NCBI GenBank assembly: GCA_964647585.1
Contig: CAZYGG010000096.1
Span: 1-11,404, forward strand
Direction of reading: 5' to 3'
Source: CAJINA01 sp964647585
GTDB taxonomy: Bacteria; Desulfobacterota; Desulfobacteria; Desulfobacterales; CAJINA01
Length of the DNA stretch: 11,404 nt
Positions 1 through 7,856 of the stretch are shown here, piece after piece. A model generated the notes under the pieces. The model saw nothing but the letters and a program-made list of their open reading frames with translations. It had not been told where the DNA came from and searched no databases. The translations under genes and the position numbers were made by a program. The stretch's first letter is position 1, and each line of letters opens with the position of its first letter.

Positions 1-966
1 TACGCCATCGGCAATGAATCCAAAACCACCCTTGACAATGAAAACCTGCACCAGGATCCGAATCTCAATTACGCAGCTTCCGTGGCCGCCGCCCTTACCC
101 GGTTGCCGAAGTCCGAAAAGCTGACCCCGGTGGAAACCATGAAGCTGGCGGCCGGCGAAGTGGCCGGTGAAAAGAGCATCAAGACCCTGGCGGAAGTCAT
201 CGACACCCTGAACCAGGATCCGGATATCACCCACCGGTTTGGCCAAAAGGGGCTGGGGCAACGCAACCTGGGCCGCTCCATCCAGCTGCTGCTGGAGAGT
301 TCGGGCACCAATGAAGGGCGCTGCATGTTTGCATATGACATCTTTCAGACGCTTGAAAGAGTTATTCTCGATTATGTCCCCGAAGCCAATGACCGGGCCA
401 AGTACCTCGAAGACTTGAAGATTGCCAAGGGGCTATACCGGGAACGCATTATGACGGAAATGTTCAATGCCTACATGGATGAACCTCTGGCAATCCGTAA
501 AGATGTCATGAACTATGTAAACATGATCATCGGAATTGATGCGGAAAACCTGGGACCTGACAAAATGTGGAAATACAAGGACCCCCAGAGTGGCAAGCTT
601 AGAGCCCTTAAAGTGGACGAAAGATACATTAACAGTGTGGAAGACCGTCTGGGACTAAAAACGGCAGAACAGAAAGAGTCATTCCGGACCTCGATCCGCA
701 AAATATACGGTCAGAAAATATCAGTGGATCCCAACTACGACTTCATGGACAACCTGGAACTGGTAAAGGCCGTCACCGACGTCCGCCTCAAGTCGGACAT
801 CGCTGGCGCCGGCAGCCTGATAGGCGCCCTGGCCAACCGCACCAATGAAGAGAACCAGAAACTTTACGATCGCATGATAGATACCATGCTCAACAAACTG
901 AACTACTGTAGCACGTGCGCAGAAAAGACGATTGAATATTTCTGCACCCAGGAAGACGAGAACTAG
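1..966 (+). CDS. prkA: PrkA/YeaG-type serine protein kinase (AAA+), C-terminal half, 5' end outside window
   Basis: The reading frame is open from the first base, so the gene is cut by the window edge; 321 residues are visible of a family usually about 640-680 long. What remains is the end of the AAA+ module and the C-terminal PrkA domain. Recognisable stretches are the AALTRLPKSE segment (family: xxLTRLxxSE), the GLGQRNLGRSI segment matching the family's GxxGxSxRF region, followed by a Cys-containing helix, then KYKDPQSGKL matching the YRDPxTGxL block, and a terminal coiled segment ending YCSTCAEKTIEYFC in place of the family's GYTxxQxRxLCEW. E. coli YeaG acts as a kinase in sustained nitrogen and stress responses, and Bacillus PrkA has also been reported to have ATP-dependent protease activity; activity here is inferred. 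The Walker motifs would lie upstream and cannot be checked. The stop is followed 51 nt later by the YeaH-type gene. Confidence 0.88.
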   Translation, partial: YAIGNESKTTLDNENLHQDPNLNYAASVAAALTRLPKSEKLTPVETMKLAAGEVAGEKSIKTLAEVIDTLNQDPDITHRFGQKGLGQRNLGRSIQLLLESSGTNEGRCMFAYDIFQTLERVILDYVPEANDRAKYLEDLKIAKGLYRERIMTEMFNAYMDEPLAIRKDVMNYVNMIIGIDAENLGPDKMWKYKDPQSGKLRALKVDERYINSVEDRLGLKTAEQKESFRTSIRKIYGQKISVDPNYDFMDNLELVKAVTDVRLKSDIAGAGSLIGALANRTNEENQKLYDRMIDTMLNKLNYCSTCAEKTIEYFCTQEDEN

Positions 967-986
967 GCCGGCGGAAATCACCGGCC
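966..986 (+). other. Small GC-rich hairpin between the PrkA and YeaH genes
   Basis: GGCCGG (966-971) can pair with CCGGCC (981-986) around a 9-nt loop directly at the PrkA stop codon. There is no T-run behind it, so it is not a convincing terminator. It could stabilise the upstream message or lower readthrough into the YeaH gene. Six base pairs may also be chance. Confidence 0.3.
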
Positions 987-1017
987 CGGAGAACCAAGTT
1001 GACGAGGTCGTTAAATA

Positions 1018-2400
1018 ATGAAATCCCAACTTGAAAAATATTACCGGGAGCTGAAAAAACGCGGGCTCACCCCCCAACGGGAAGCTAAAATACTGGCGGA
1101 GCTGCGTGGCAATGCCAGCCACGCGATTCCCACGGGCATTCAAGAATCCCACGCCACCACCGCCCTGCCCTTGAAGGGCGTTTACGACTGGAATGACCTG
1201 GCGACCCTTCAGGCCATTTCCAGACCGGCGTCATCGTACTTGGTGCAGCTGAGATCTATCGACGAGCTTTTGGAAAGAGACACGCGTAGAGAAGAAGACG
1301 GCTTCCCCCGGAAGATCCGGGTCGGGAAAATGATAAAACCCGGCCGGGGCGGCAAGGATAAAGTGGTCGTCGTCCCAACCACGGTTGAAGAAAAATTCAT
1401 ACATGACAGTTCATTCAGCGAAGAGGAAGAAGAGGCTGCCGGTGGATCCGGCGAAGGCGAAGAGGGGGAGGTCATCGGGGAACAGCCGGTTCGTGAAGAT
1501 GAAGGCAGCGGCAGTGGCCCCGGTCAGGGCGAGGGTGAAGCGCACGAGATGGAATCCAGCGCCTATGACCTGGGGAAAATTCTCACCGAGCAATTCCAAC
1601 TGCCCAACCTGAAAGACAAAGGCAAAAAGCGCGCCCTGAGCCGCTATACCTACGATCTTACCGACCGCCACCGCGGCTTCGGCCAGATCCTTGACAAAAA
1701 GGCGACCCTGCGCCAGATCCTGGAAACCAACATTGGCCTTGGTCGGGTCCCGGACATCGGTGCCATCGACTCGACCAGCTTTCTCATAGCACCCAACGAT
1801 AAAATCTACCGGGTCCTGTCTAAAGAGATGGACTATGAGTCCCAGGCAATGATCTTCTTTCTCAGGGACTATTCCGGGTCCATGTCCGGGAAACCAACTG
1901 AGGCAGTTGTGTCCCAGCATGTGTTGATCTACAGCTGGCTCCTGTATCAGTATGAAAGGCAGGTTGAAACCCGCTTTATTCTCCATGACACCGAAGCGAC
2001 CGAGGTCCCGGACTTTTATACTTACTATAATTCAAGGGTAGCCGGCGGAACCAAGGTCGCTGCGGCCTTCCGGATGGTCAATGAAATAGTGGAAAATGAA
2101 AACCTTGCCAGGGATTACAACATATATGTGTTTCATGGAACGGATGGCGATGACTGGGATACGGACGGTAAGGAAACAGTTCCGGAAATCGAAAAGATGC
2201 TCGCTTATGCCAACCGCGTAGGCGTCACCATAGCCCAGCGGGCAACCGGAGCCAGTGATGGCACCGAAGTTGAGAAATATCTGAAGAAATCGGGCCTTCT
2301 GGAAAAGCAGGCCAACCTGATCCGTATGGATGTCATGCAGGCCGATGCCGATGAACCCCGACTCATTGAAGGAATCAAGCGGCTGATTTCCGAGGATTGA
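1018..2400 (+). CDS. yeaH: YeaH family protein (DUF444) with a VWA-type domain
   Basis: 460 residues, a normal or slightly long size for the family (about 420-430). The N-terminal part (about 1-130) is a basic, helical region. It is followed by a low-complexity Glu/Gly/Ser linker (about 131-180), typical of DUF444 proteins. The C-terminal part is a von Willebrand A-like fold with an apparently intact metal-ion-dependent adhesion site: DYSGS (D284, S286, S288), GGT (T345) and a TDGDDW segment (D376-D379) matching the family's SDGDNW. VWA proteins paired with AAA+ ATPases usually act as partner or adaptor subunits, so this one probably works with a flanking PrkA protein; that partnership is inference from YeaG/YeaH co-occurrence. 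The ATG follows a weak GAGG about 10 nt upstream. SpoVR starts 54 nt downstream. Confidence 0.92.
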   Translation: MKSQLEKYYRELKKRGLTPQREAKILAELRGNASHAIPTGIQESHATTALPLKGVYDWNDLATLQAISRPASSYLVQLRSIDELLERDTRREEDGFPRKIRVGKMIKPGRGGKDKVVVVPTTVEEKFIHDSSFSEEEEEAAGGSGEGEEGEVIGEQPVREDEGSGSGPGQGEGEAHEMESSAYDLGKILTEQFQLPNLKDKGKKRALSRYTYDLTDRHRGFGQILDKKATLRQILETNIGLGRVPDIGAIDSTSFLIAPNDKIYRVLSKEMDYESQAMIFFLRDYSGSMSGKPTEAVVSQHVLIYSWLLYQYERQVETRFILHDTEATEVPDFYTYYNSRVAGGTKVAAAFRMVNEIVENENLARDYNIYVFHGTDGDDWDTDGKETVPEIEKMLAYANRVGVTIAQRATGASDGTEVEKYLKKSGLLEKQANLIRMDVMQADADEPRLIEGIKRLISED

Positions 2401-2454
2401 ATCAGGCCCACAGCAGATCTGGTTTTTAACCGACATGAGCGCCTATCTTCAATT

Positions 2455-4107
2455 ATGGAACTAATCGATCAACATACCAAACAGATTATGGAGGGCTGCA
2501 AGGCGCGCGCCCGGGATGCCGGTCTCACCTTTGAAGACGAGACCCTGGAGTACATCGTCACCAACCGTGATATTCTGGAACTTTCACCCAAGATCATGAT
2601 CCCCACACTCTATGATTACTGGGTCCATGATGTCGAGGTCCTCAAGGAGAAGGGCAAATACGAACTCTACCCGGGGAATCCTTACGAAACCGTCATCAAT
2701 ACCAGGCCGGCCATTTCATTCTACAACGACAACAATCCCGACTGGCTCAATGTGATGATCTTCTATCATGTCCTCGGCCACATTGACTTTTTTCAAAACA
2801 ATCTTTTTTTCAGACATACCTGGGACTACGATTTTACCGGTCAGGCGTTGTCGGACAAAAGGCTGATTGCCAACCTCCGCTCTGAAAAAGGCCGCTGGGT
2901 TGATTATGTAATCGAGTTCTCGCGGGGTATCGACAACCTCGCCGGGTACCACACCCTGCTGTCGGGTATACACCATCCACCCTCCCAAGATGGCTCTATG
3001 AAGCTTAATTTTTATTTCGACATTTTTCTCCAGGACCGCCGTAAAGTCAATATCGGCAAATATATCAAAGAGATCGAAAAGTATAATGAATACCAGGATA
3101 AATACGGTGAACTGGGAGAGAAAACGTTTTTCAGTGAGGTTGAAAAAAAACACCCCGAGTTAAAGGCGCTATTCGAAAAACACCTGAAAGAAAAATCGGA
3201 ACATAACCCGGACATTTTCCTTTACCTGCTGAAGCATTCAAGCAAACTCGCCAAAGAGAGATTCAACTGGATGCGTCTTGTCATGCAGGTGGTCCGGAAC
3301 ACCTCCTTATTCTTTCAGCCCCAGATAAGAACCAAGATAATGAACGAGGGCTGGGCGAGCTACTGGCATGAAACCCTGTTTCTGAAAGACGATCGCATCA
3401 AAGGCCACGAGGTTGACTTTGCCAAGATAAATGCCGGTGTTACCGCGCTGCCCAGGGTCGGTCTTAATCCTTACGCGCTGGGTATGCGCCTTTTTTACTA
3501 TATTGAAGAGATGGTTGATAAAGGTAGGAATTCCTTTGCCTTTCAAATCCTGAAGAATACCATCGCCCGGGAGGCGTTTGACCGAAAAACCCGGCGGGGC
3601 CATGATTTTATATTCAGTCTGCGTGAGAATTATTGTGATTTTACATTTGTGAATGATTTTCTGGATCAGGACTTCATCAATCTGCACAAGCTGTTTGTCG
3701 CCGGAAAGCGCCTGAACAAACGCAAGATGGTTTACGAGTACTACGTAAAAAGCAGAAAGGCCTCGGACTATCGCGATATGGTCTTCGGTTCCCTGTATCA
3801 TCCGCCGCGCATCATCGTGGAACCGGATTTCACAACTGAAGAAAAATTGTACCTGAAGCATACTTTTGAGGGCAAGCCGCTCGTGAAAGAGTTCATCGCC
3901 AACACCATGCTTGGCGTCGAGTTTCTGTGGGGCGGAACCGTCATGCTGGAAACCAATGAGCCTGTTGCGGCACCCGATTCGGAGACCAAGGTGTTCGTGG
4001 TCAGCCCCACGGGCCAACCCAGAGAAGAGACAAAAAAGCCGGCCTTCAAGTGGCAACGGGTTCTTTACACAATGGATAAACGTAAACTGGCCCGTAAATT
4101 GTTGTAG
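2455..4107 (+). CDS. spoVR: SpoVR/YcgB family protein
   Basis: 550 residues, somewhat longer than E. coli YcgB (about 510) and Bacillus SpoVR (about 470). Two hallmark blocks are clear: YHVLGHIDFFQNN (H105, H109, D111), matching the family's HVYGHxDFFKNN, and MNEGWASYWHE (E298, W300, H305), matching MNEGWATFWH. The invariant His and Glu residues suggest a metal-binding fold, but the biochemical function of the family is unknown. Bacillus SpoVR is needed for normal spore cortex formation, and ycgB belongs to the RpoS stress regulon. No signal peptide or membrane segment is seen, so it is probably cytoplasmic. The ATG lacks a strong Shine-Dalgarno sequence, so translation may be partly coupled to the upstream gene; M12 (2488) is a possible alternative start. 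The gene ends 25 nt before the second PrkA-like gene. Confidence 0.93.
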   Translation: MELIDQHTKQIMEGCKARARDAGLTFEDETLEYIVTNRDILELSPKIMIPTLYDYWVHDVEVLKEKGKYELYPGNPYETVINTRPAISFYNDNNPDWLNVMIFYHVLGHIDFFQNNLFFRHTWDYDFTGQALSDKRLIANLRSEKGRWVDYVIEFSRGIDNLAGYHTLLSGIHHPPSQDGSMKLNFYFDIFLQDRRKVNIGKYIKEIEKYNEYQDKYGELGEKTFFSEVEKKHPELKALFEKHLKEKSEHNPDIFLYLLKHSSKLAKERFNWMRLVMQVVRNTSLFFQPQIRTKIMNEGWASYWHETLFLKDDRIKGHEVDFAKINAGVTALPRVGLNPYALGMRLFYYIEEMVDKGRNSFAFQILKNTIAREAFDRKTRRGHDFIFSLRENYCDFTFVNDFLDQDFINLHKLFVAGKRLNKRKMVYEYYVKSRKASDYRDMVFGSLYHPPRIIVEPDFTTEEKLYLKHTFEGKPLVKEFIANTMLGVEFLWGGTVMLETNEPVAAPDSETKVFVVSPTGQPREETKKPAFKWQRVLYTMDKRKLARKLL

Positions 4108-4124
4108 CTGCGGATTACCCAAAC

Positions 4125-4128
4125 GGAG
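4125..4128 (+). promoter_or_regulatory. Ribosome binding site fixing the start of the second PrkA-like gene
   Basis: GGAG lies 4 nt before the ATG at 4133. The same frame is open further upstream to 3911, but that stretch overlaps the end of SpoVR in another frame and has no family similarity, so 4133 is preferred. Confidence 0.65.
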
Positions 4129-4132
4129 CACC

Positions 4133-6418
4133 ATGAACGAATCTGACGAGAAAATCGAACGGACCATGGACTTTTTAGGCCAGAGTCTCGGCAATCATCA
4201 ACAGCGCGAGGCAATCAGTTTCGAAGTTTTCTTAAGCGAGTTGACTTCCAACCCATTTGCTGTTATCCGCAATGTTTTCCAGATGTTCAATGACATGGTC
4301 CGGGAGTATGTTGGCGTAGGAGAAGGCGAATATCCCGATGACCCTGAATCGATCAGCTATGTGAACTACGACTGCACCCGCCTCTTTGTGGAGGGCGCCG
4401 ACCATCCATTTTTTGCCGACCGTCTGTTCGCCAATCGCCTGATAAGCCGCGTGGACGCCATGCGGCGCGGTTCCCAGCAAAATAAGATCTACGTTTTCAA
4501 AGGCCCCCACGGATGCGGAAAAAGCACCTTTCTCAACAATCTGCTTAAAAAATTCGAGGAATACGCAAACACGCCCGATGGGCAGCGCTATGAGACGCTC
4601 TGGCGCATAGATCGCAAACTGGTCAAAACCCGACCGGAGTTATCAACTCTATCCGTGTTTGAAAAGCTGCTGGAAATGCAGAAAGACACCGATGCCAAAC
4701 AGTTTCGTAAAATTCAGACCATGACAGCCCCCGGGGGCGACAGCGGGTACCTAGAAGTGACCTGCCCGAGCCATGATCATCCCCTGCTCATGGTGCCCAA
4801 AGATCTGCGCAGGCCCTTTTTTGATGAGCTCTTTGAAAACGACGAATTCAAGTGGAAACTGTTCACCGACAAGGAATACGAATGGGTCTTTAAGGATGTC
4901 CCCTGCACCATCTGCACTTCGATTTACCATGCGCTTTTAGACCATATGGAATCACCCTTTAAAGTATTTCGGTCGATCTTTGCCCGTCCGTTTCAGTTCA
5001 ACCGCCGCCTCGGAGAAGGCATCAGTGTCTTCAACCCCGGCGATAAGCCGCTGCGTAAACCGGTTTTGAGCAATGAAATGCTCCAGAACCGGATTAACCG
5101 GATATTCAGGGACAGCAACCAGGTACACTATATATTTTCCCGTTATGCCAAAACCAATAACGGAATTTACGCCCTGATGGACATTAAATCACACAACACC
5201 GATCGATTTACCGAACTGCATAATATAATCAGTGAAGGCGTCCACAAGATCGAAGACATTGAGGAAAATGTAAACTCACTCTTTTTTGCCCTGATGAACC
5301 CGGAAGACACCAAAAACATAGCCGATTTTCCGTCTTTTTCCGACCGGATCGAATATATAAAAATCCCGTATGTACTCGATATTAATACCGAAGTTGAAAT
5401 CTATCGAAACATATTCGGTAAACATATCGATGAAAGTTTTCTACCCCGGGTGCTGCATAATTTTGCCCGAATCATTATTTCTTCCCGAATGAGCCCCAAA
5501 TCAACTGCTATGCTTGAATGGATCAAGGAGCCCAATAGTTACCGCAAATTCTGCGATGAAAACCTCCAGTTACTGAAAATGGAAATCTATACGGGTCATA
5601 TCCCACCCTGGCTCAGCGAAGAAGATCGTAAAAACATGACTTTCAAACGACGCAAAAATATCATCGGCGAATCTGAAACCGAAGGCGAAAAGGGATTTTC
5701 AGGGCGAGATTCTATCAAGATCTTCAATGATTTTTACTCCGCTTACGCCAAAGAGGAAAAGCTGATCAACATGGCGTCCCTGTGCCAGTTTTTTGAAAAG
5801 ATAAATGCGGAATACGAAAATCCCATCCCGGAAGGTCTTCTGGATTCACTTTTACGCATGTACAACTTCACGGTCTTGCAGGAGGTCAAGGGTGCGCTTT
5901 ACTATTATAATGAAGAAAAGATATCCCGGGACATCCAGAATTACATGTTTGCAACCAACTTTGAGATCGGGGCTGTAGAAAACTGCGGGTACACCGGTGA
6001 GAAACTTGAAATTACCGAGACCTTTCTCGAGAGTATTGAAACTAAGCTTTTAGATCCCGCGGCCGACAAGACCAAGCAACTTGCCTTCCGCCAGAATGTG
6101 CAAAAAGAGTACACAACCACGACCCTGACCCAGGAAATTATGGTCGAGGGAAAGCCGATTACCGAGGCAACTTTGTACACTGACCTTTACGAGCGGTATG
6201 TATTCAATCTCAAGGAGAAAGTCCTGGACCCACTGCTCAAAAATGAAAATTTCAGGCGCGCCATCAAGGATTATGAAACTGATAAATTCAAAGCCTATGA
6301 TAAAAAAATTAAAAATGACGTCCGCTACCTGATCAAGAATCTCACCGAAAAATCCGGTTACACTCAGCAGGGTGCCCGGGAGGTTTGTCTCTACGTCATT
6401 GACCAGAATGTCACTTAG
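4133..6418 (+). CDS. Second, divergent PrkA-like P-loop protein (AAA+ serine protein kinase family), 761 aa
   Basis: An intact PrkA-family protein of 761 residues, about 100 longer than usual. N-terminal residues 1-115 include SFEVFLSE (family: TxxEFL) and a PrkA-like lead-in. The Walker A motif is GPHGCGKS (G124-S131, K130). CPSHDHPLLMVP (C211-) matches the family's CPMHEEPLHLIP, and CTIC (C258, C261) matches its CPxC. The GIYALMD block (344-350) lies where canonical members have GIMEFVE, so one acidic Walker B residue is Ala here. FALMNPEDT matches the sensor-like AHSNESEW, FSDRIEYIKIPY matches LDRxYIVKVPY, and the end, EKSGYTQQGAREVCLY, matches GYTxxQxRxLC. A charged, variable region lies around residues 500-550. 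It is last in the cluster and followed by a terminator. It may be a regulator or partner of the first PrkA; its substrate is unknown. Confidence 0.88.
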   Translation: MNESDEKIERTMDFLGQSLGNHQQREAISFEVFLSELTSNPFAVIRNVFQMFNDMVREYVGVGEGEYPDDPESISYVNYDCTRLFVEGADHPFFADRLFANRLISRVDAMRRGSQQNKIYVFKGPHGCGKSTFLNNLLKKFEEYANTPDGQRYETLWRIDRKLVKTRPELSTLSVFEKLLEMQKDTDAKQFRKIQTMTAPGGDSGYLEVTCPSHDHPLLMVPKDLRRPFFDELFENDEFKWKLFTDKEYEWVFKDVPCTICTSIYHALLDHMESPFKVFRSIFARPFQFNRRLGEGISVFNPGDKPLRKPVLSNEMLQNRINRIFRDSNQVHYIFSRYAKTNNGIYALMDIKSHNTDRFTELHNIISEGVHKIEDIEENVNSLFFALMNPEDTKNIADFPSFSDRIEYIKIPYVLDINTEVEIYRNIFGKHIDESFLPRVLHNFARIIISSRMSPKSTAMLEWIKEPNSYRKFCDENLQLLKMEIYTGHIPPWLSEEDRKNMTFKRRKNIIGESETEGEKGFSGRDSIKIFNDFYSAYAKEEKLINMASLCQFFEKINAEYENPIPEGLLDSLLRMYNFTVLQEVKGALYYYNEEKISRDIQNYMFATNFEIGAVENCGYTGEKLEITETFLESIETKLLDPAADKTKQLAFRQNVQKEYTTTTLTQEIMVEGKPITEATLYTDLYERYVFNLKEKVLDPLLKNENFRRAIKDYETDKFKAYDKKIKNDVRYLIKNLTEKSGYTQQGAREVCLYVIDQNVT

Positions 6419-6458
6419 TCTCCGTTCAGAGGCGTGGATTTTCCATACTCAAACAGAA

Positions 6459-6490
6459 ACACCTGCCGCGGCACAGCCGCCGGCAGGTGT
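6459..6490. terminator. Two-way intrinsic terminator between the PrkA-like gene and serC
   Basis: A perfect 10-bp stem (6459-6468 with 6481-6490, ACACCTGCCG/CGGCAGGTGT) is topped by a further GCGGC/GCCGC pairing around an ACA loop. T-rich sequence follows on the + strand (TGTATTTTA), and the A-rich left flank gives a T-rich tail on the - strand. It sits between two convergent genes, so it can serve both. Confidence 0.75.
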
Positions 6491-6517
6491 CTGTATTTTA
6501 CGGTAGAGGCTTGCGGT

Positions 6518-7606
6518 CTAACCGTTTTTACGCTCGAATTCCTTCATAAATCCAATCAGGGCGTCAATCCCCTCCATGGTGGTGGCGTTGTAGATGGATG
6601 CCCGGCACCCGCCCACACTGCGATGCCCTTTCAGACCGCCCAGGCCCTCTTCCAGAGCCGCGGCCACAAACTGCTGCTCCAGTTCCTCGCTGGGCAACCG
6701 GAAGGTTACATTCATCAAACTGCGGCTGTCCTTATCGGCGGTTCCATTGTAAAAACCACTTTCATCAAAAAGAGAATAGAGCCGGTTGGCTTTGGCAACA
6801 TTGTGCGCCTCCATCTTGTCAAGCCCGCCCACCGTCTCCTCGAGCCATTTCATGATAAGTTGAACGGTATAGATGGCAAAACACGGCGGCGTGTTAAACA
6901 TGGAATTCTTGGCCGCAAACGTCGTATACCGGAGCATGGTCGGAATGGTATCCGGGACCCGATCCAGCATGTCTTTGCGAATAAGCGCCATGCAAACACC
7001 GGCCGGCCCGATATTTTTCTGGGCCCCTGCGTATATCATTCCAAAGCGGTCAACATCGAGGGGGCGGCTCATGATATCGGAAGACATATCACTGACAATC
7101 GGCACGCCGGCGGTATCCGGAAAAGAGGCCCACTGGGTGCCCTTAATTGTGTTGTTGGAAGTAATATGCACATAGGCGGCATCCGGGGTAAACTGGATAT
7201 CCTTGGGGATATAGGCAAAATTCCGGTCCTCGGACGAAGCCACCACTTTTGTGTCAAAACCCTGTATTTCGGCTTCCTTGATGGCCTTGGTGGACCAGGT
7301 CCCCGTGTTGACGTAATCGGCCGTGCCGCCTTTACCAATAAAGTTCATGGGAATCATGCAAAACTGCAGGCTGGCACCGCCCTGGATAAAAAGAACCTCG
7401 AACTTGTCCCCGAGACCGAGCAGCCGCTTGGTCCGTTCCACGGCGTCATTGATGACCTCATCGAACCACTTGGAGCGGTGGCTGACTTCCGTGACCGACA
7501 TGCCGGATCCTGCAAAATCAAGAAAGGATTCCTGGATTTCCTCCAAAACGGGCAGCGGCAAGGCGGCCGGGCCAGCATTAAAATTGAAAATACGATTGGC
7601 TTTCAT
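6518..7606 (-). CDS. serC: Phosphoserine aminotransferase
   Basis: Converts 3-phosphohydroxypyruvate and glutamate to phosphoserine and 2-oxoglutarate, the second step of serine synthesis; the enzyme also acts in pyridoxal phosphate synthesis in some bacteria. It is a cytoplasmic, PLP-dependent class V aminotransferase. With the start at 7606 it has 362 residues, the usual length. It opens with the typical NFNAGPAALP. GGASLQF and NTGTWS line the cofactor site, and the Schiff-base lysine is K197 in AGAQKNIGPAG (K198 in E. coli SerC). The GHRSVGGCRASIYN segment near the C-terminus is also characteristic. A start at 7621 adds five residues but lacks a ribosome site, whereas 7606 has GGAG 9 nt upstream. 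It stands alone, convergent with the PrkA cluster and divergent from hisD. Confidence 0.97.
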   Translation of the reverse strand: MKANRIFNFNAGPAALPLPVLEEIQESFLDFAGSGMSVTEVSHRSKWFDEVINDAVERTKRLLGLGDKFEVLFIQGGASLQFCMIPMNFIGKGGTADYVNTGTWSTKAIKEAEIQGFDTKVVASSEDRNFAYIPKDIQFTPDAAYVHITSNNTIKGTQWASFPDTAGVPIVSDMSSDIMSRPLDVDRFGMIYAGAQKNIGPAGVCMALIRKDMLDRVPDTIPTMLRYTTFAAKNSMFNTPPCFAIYTVQLIMKWLEETVGGLDKMEAHNVAKANRLYSLFDESGFYNGTADKDSRSLMNVTFRLPSEELEQQFVAAALEEGLGGLKGHRSVGGCRASIYNATTMEGIDALIGFMKEFERKNG

Positions 7607-7615
7607 TGTAGAAAT

Positions 7616-7619
7616 CTCC
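7616..7619 (-). promoter_or_regulatory. Ribosome binding site choosing the serC start
   Basis: On the minus strand GGAG lies 9 nt upstream of the ATG at 7606. It overlaps the alternative ATG at 7621, which has no such site of its own, so the shorter protein is preferred. Confidence 0.65.
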
Positions 7620-7660
7620 ATGCTTGCTGTGTTGCTTGATTGGTAAATCTTCTCCTATTA

Positions 7661-7678
7661 AATGAACGAAGATTCATT
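7661..7678. other. Short inverted repeat in the serC leader
   Basis: AATGAA and TTCATT are separated by six bases (CGAAGA). The repeat lies about 55-70 nt upstream of the serC start. Its size and symmetry would suit an operator for a dimeric repressor or a weak hairpin, but six-base arms in an AT-rich leader can occur by chance. Confidence 0.25.
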
Positions 7679-7794
7679 TTTTTCAGATTCGCCGAAACTT
7701 GTCAACCCGAATATTTTACAGCATCTATTTCTAATACCGCCGTCCGCAAGCCCTTTGGTAGGCAGCCAAAAATTGAATCTCCGGCCCCTTCCCG

Positions 7795-7823
7795 TTGACA
7801 AATAGCGGCCTGAACCTTAATAG
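7795..7823 (+). promoter_or_regulatory. Possible sigma-70-type promoter for hisD
   Basis: TTGACA (7795-7800, perfect -35) is followed after 17 nt by TAATAG (7818-7823, a weak -10). A second possibility is the extended -10 TGCTAAGAT (7828-7836). Either would start transcription just before the 144-bp repeat, so the repeat would become part of the hisD 5' leader. The call rests on motif matching only. Confidence 0.35.
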
Positions 7824-7856
7824 TGTGTGCTAAGATGTGGTTTTAAAGCCATTCAT

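Noticed and set aside
82..966. A GTG at 82 as the start of a separate 294-residue protein
   Set aside because: The same frame is open to the first base of the window, and the preceding residues match the PrkA family, so the gene begins upstream.
1411..1986. Minus-strand frame opposite the YeaH gene
   Set aside because: It is the complement of the acidic linker and VWA domain, and the + strand has the conserved metal-site motifs.
3911..4132. N-terminal extension of the second PrkA-like protein into the SpoVR gene
   Set aside because: It lies out of frame inside a well-supported SpoVR C-terminus, and the ATG at 4133 has its own GGAG; the extension has no family similarity.
3307..4194. Minus-strand frame of 295 codons opposite SpoVR
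   Set aside because: SpoVR family motifs on the + strand are clear, and the minus-strand peptide has none.
6434..7639. Long + strand frame (401 codons) opposite serC
   Set aside because: It is antisense to an unmistakable serC with intact active-site motifs, and its peptide has no recognisable domain.
7677..7705. serC promoter from TTGACA on the minus strand (7700-7705)
   Set aside because: No acceptable -10 box lies 15-19 nt downstream, only an A-run, so the -35 match alone is not enough.
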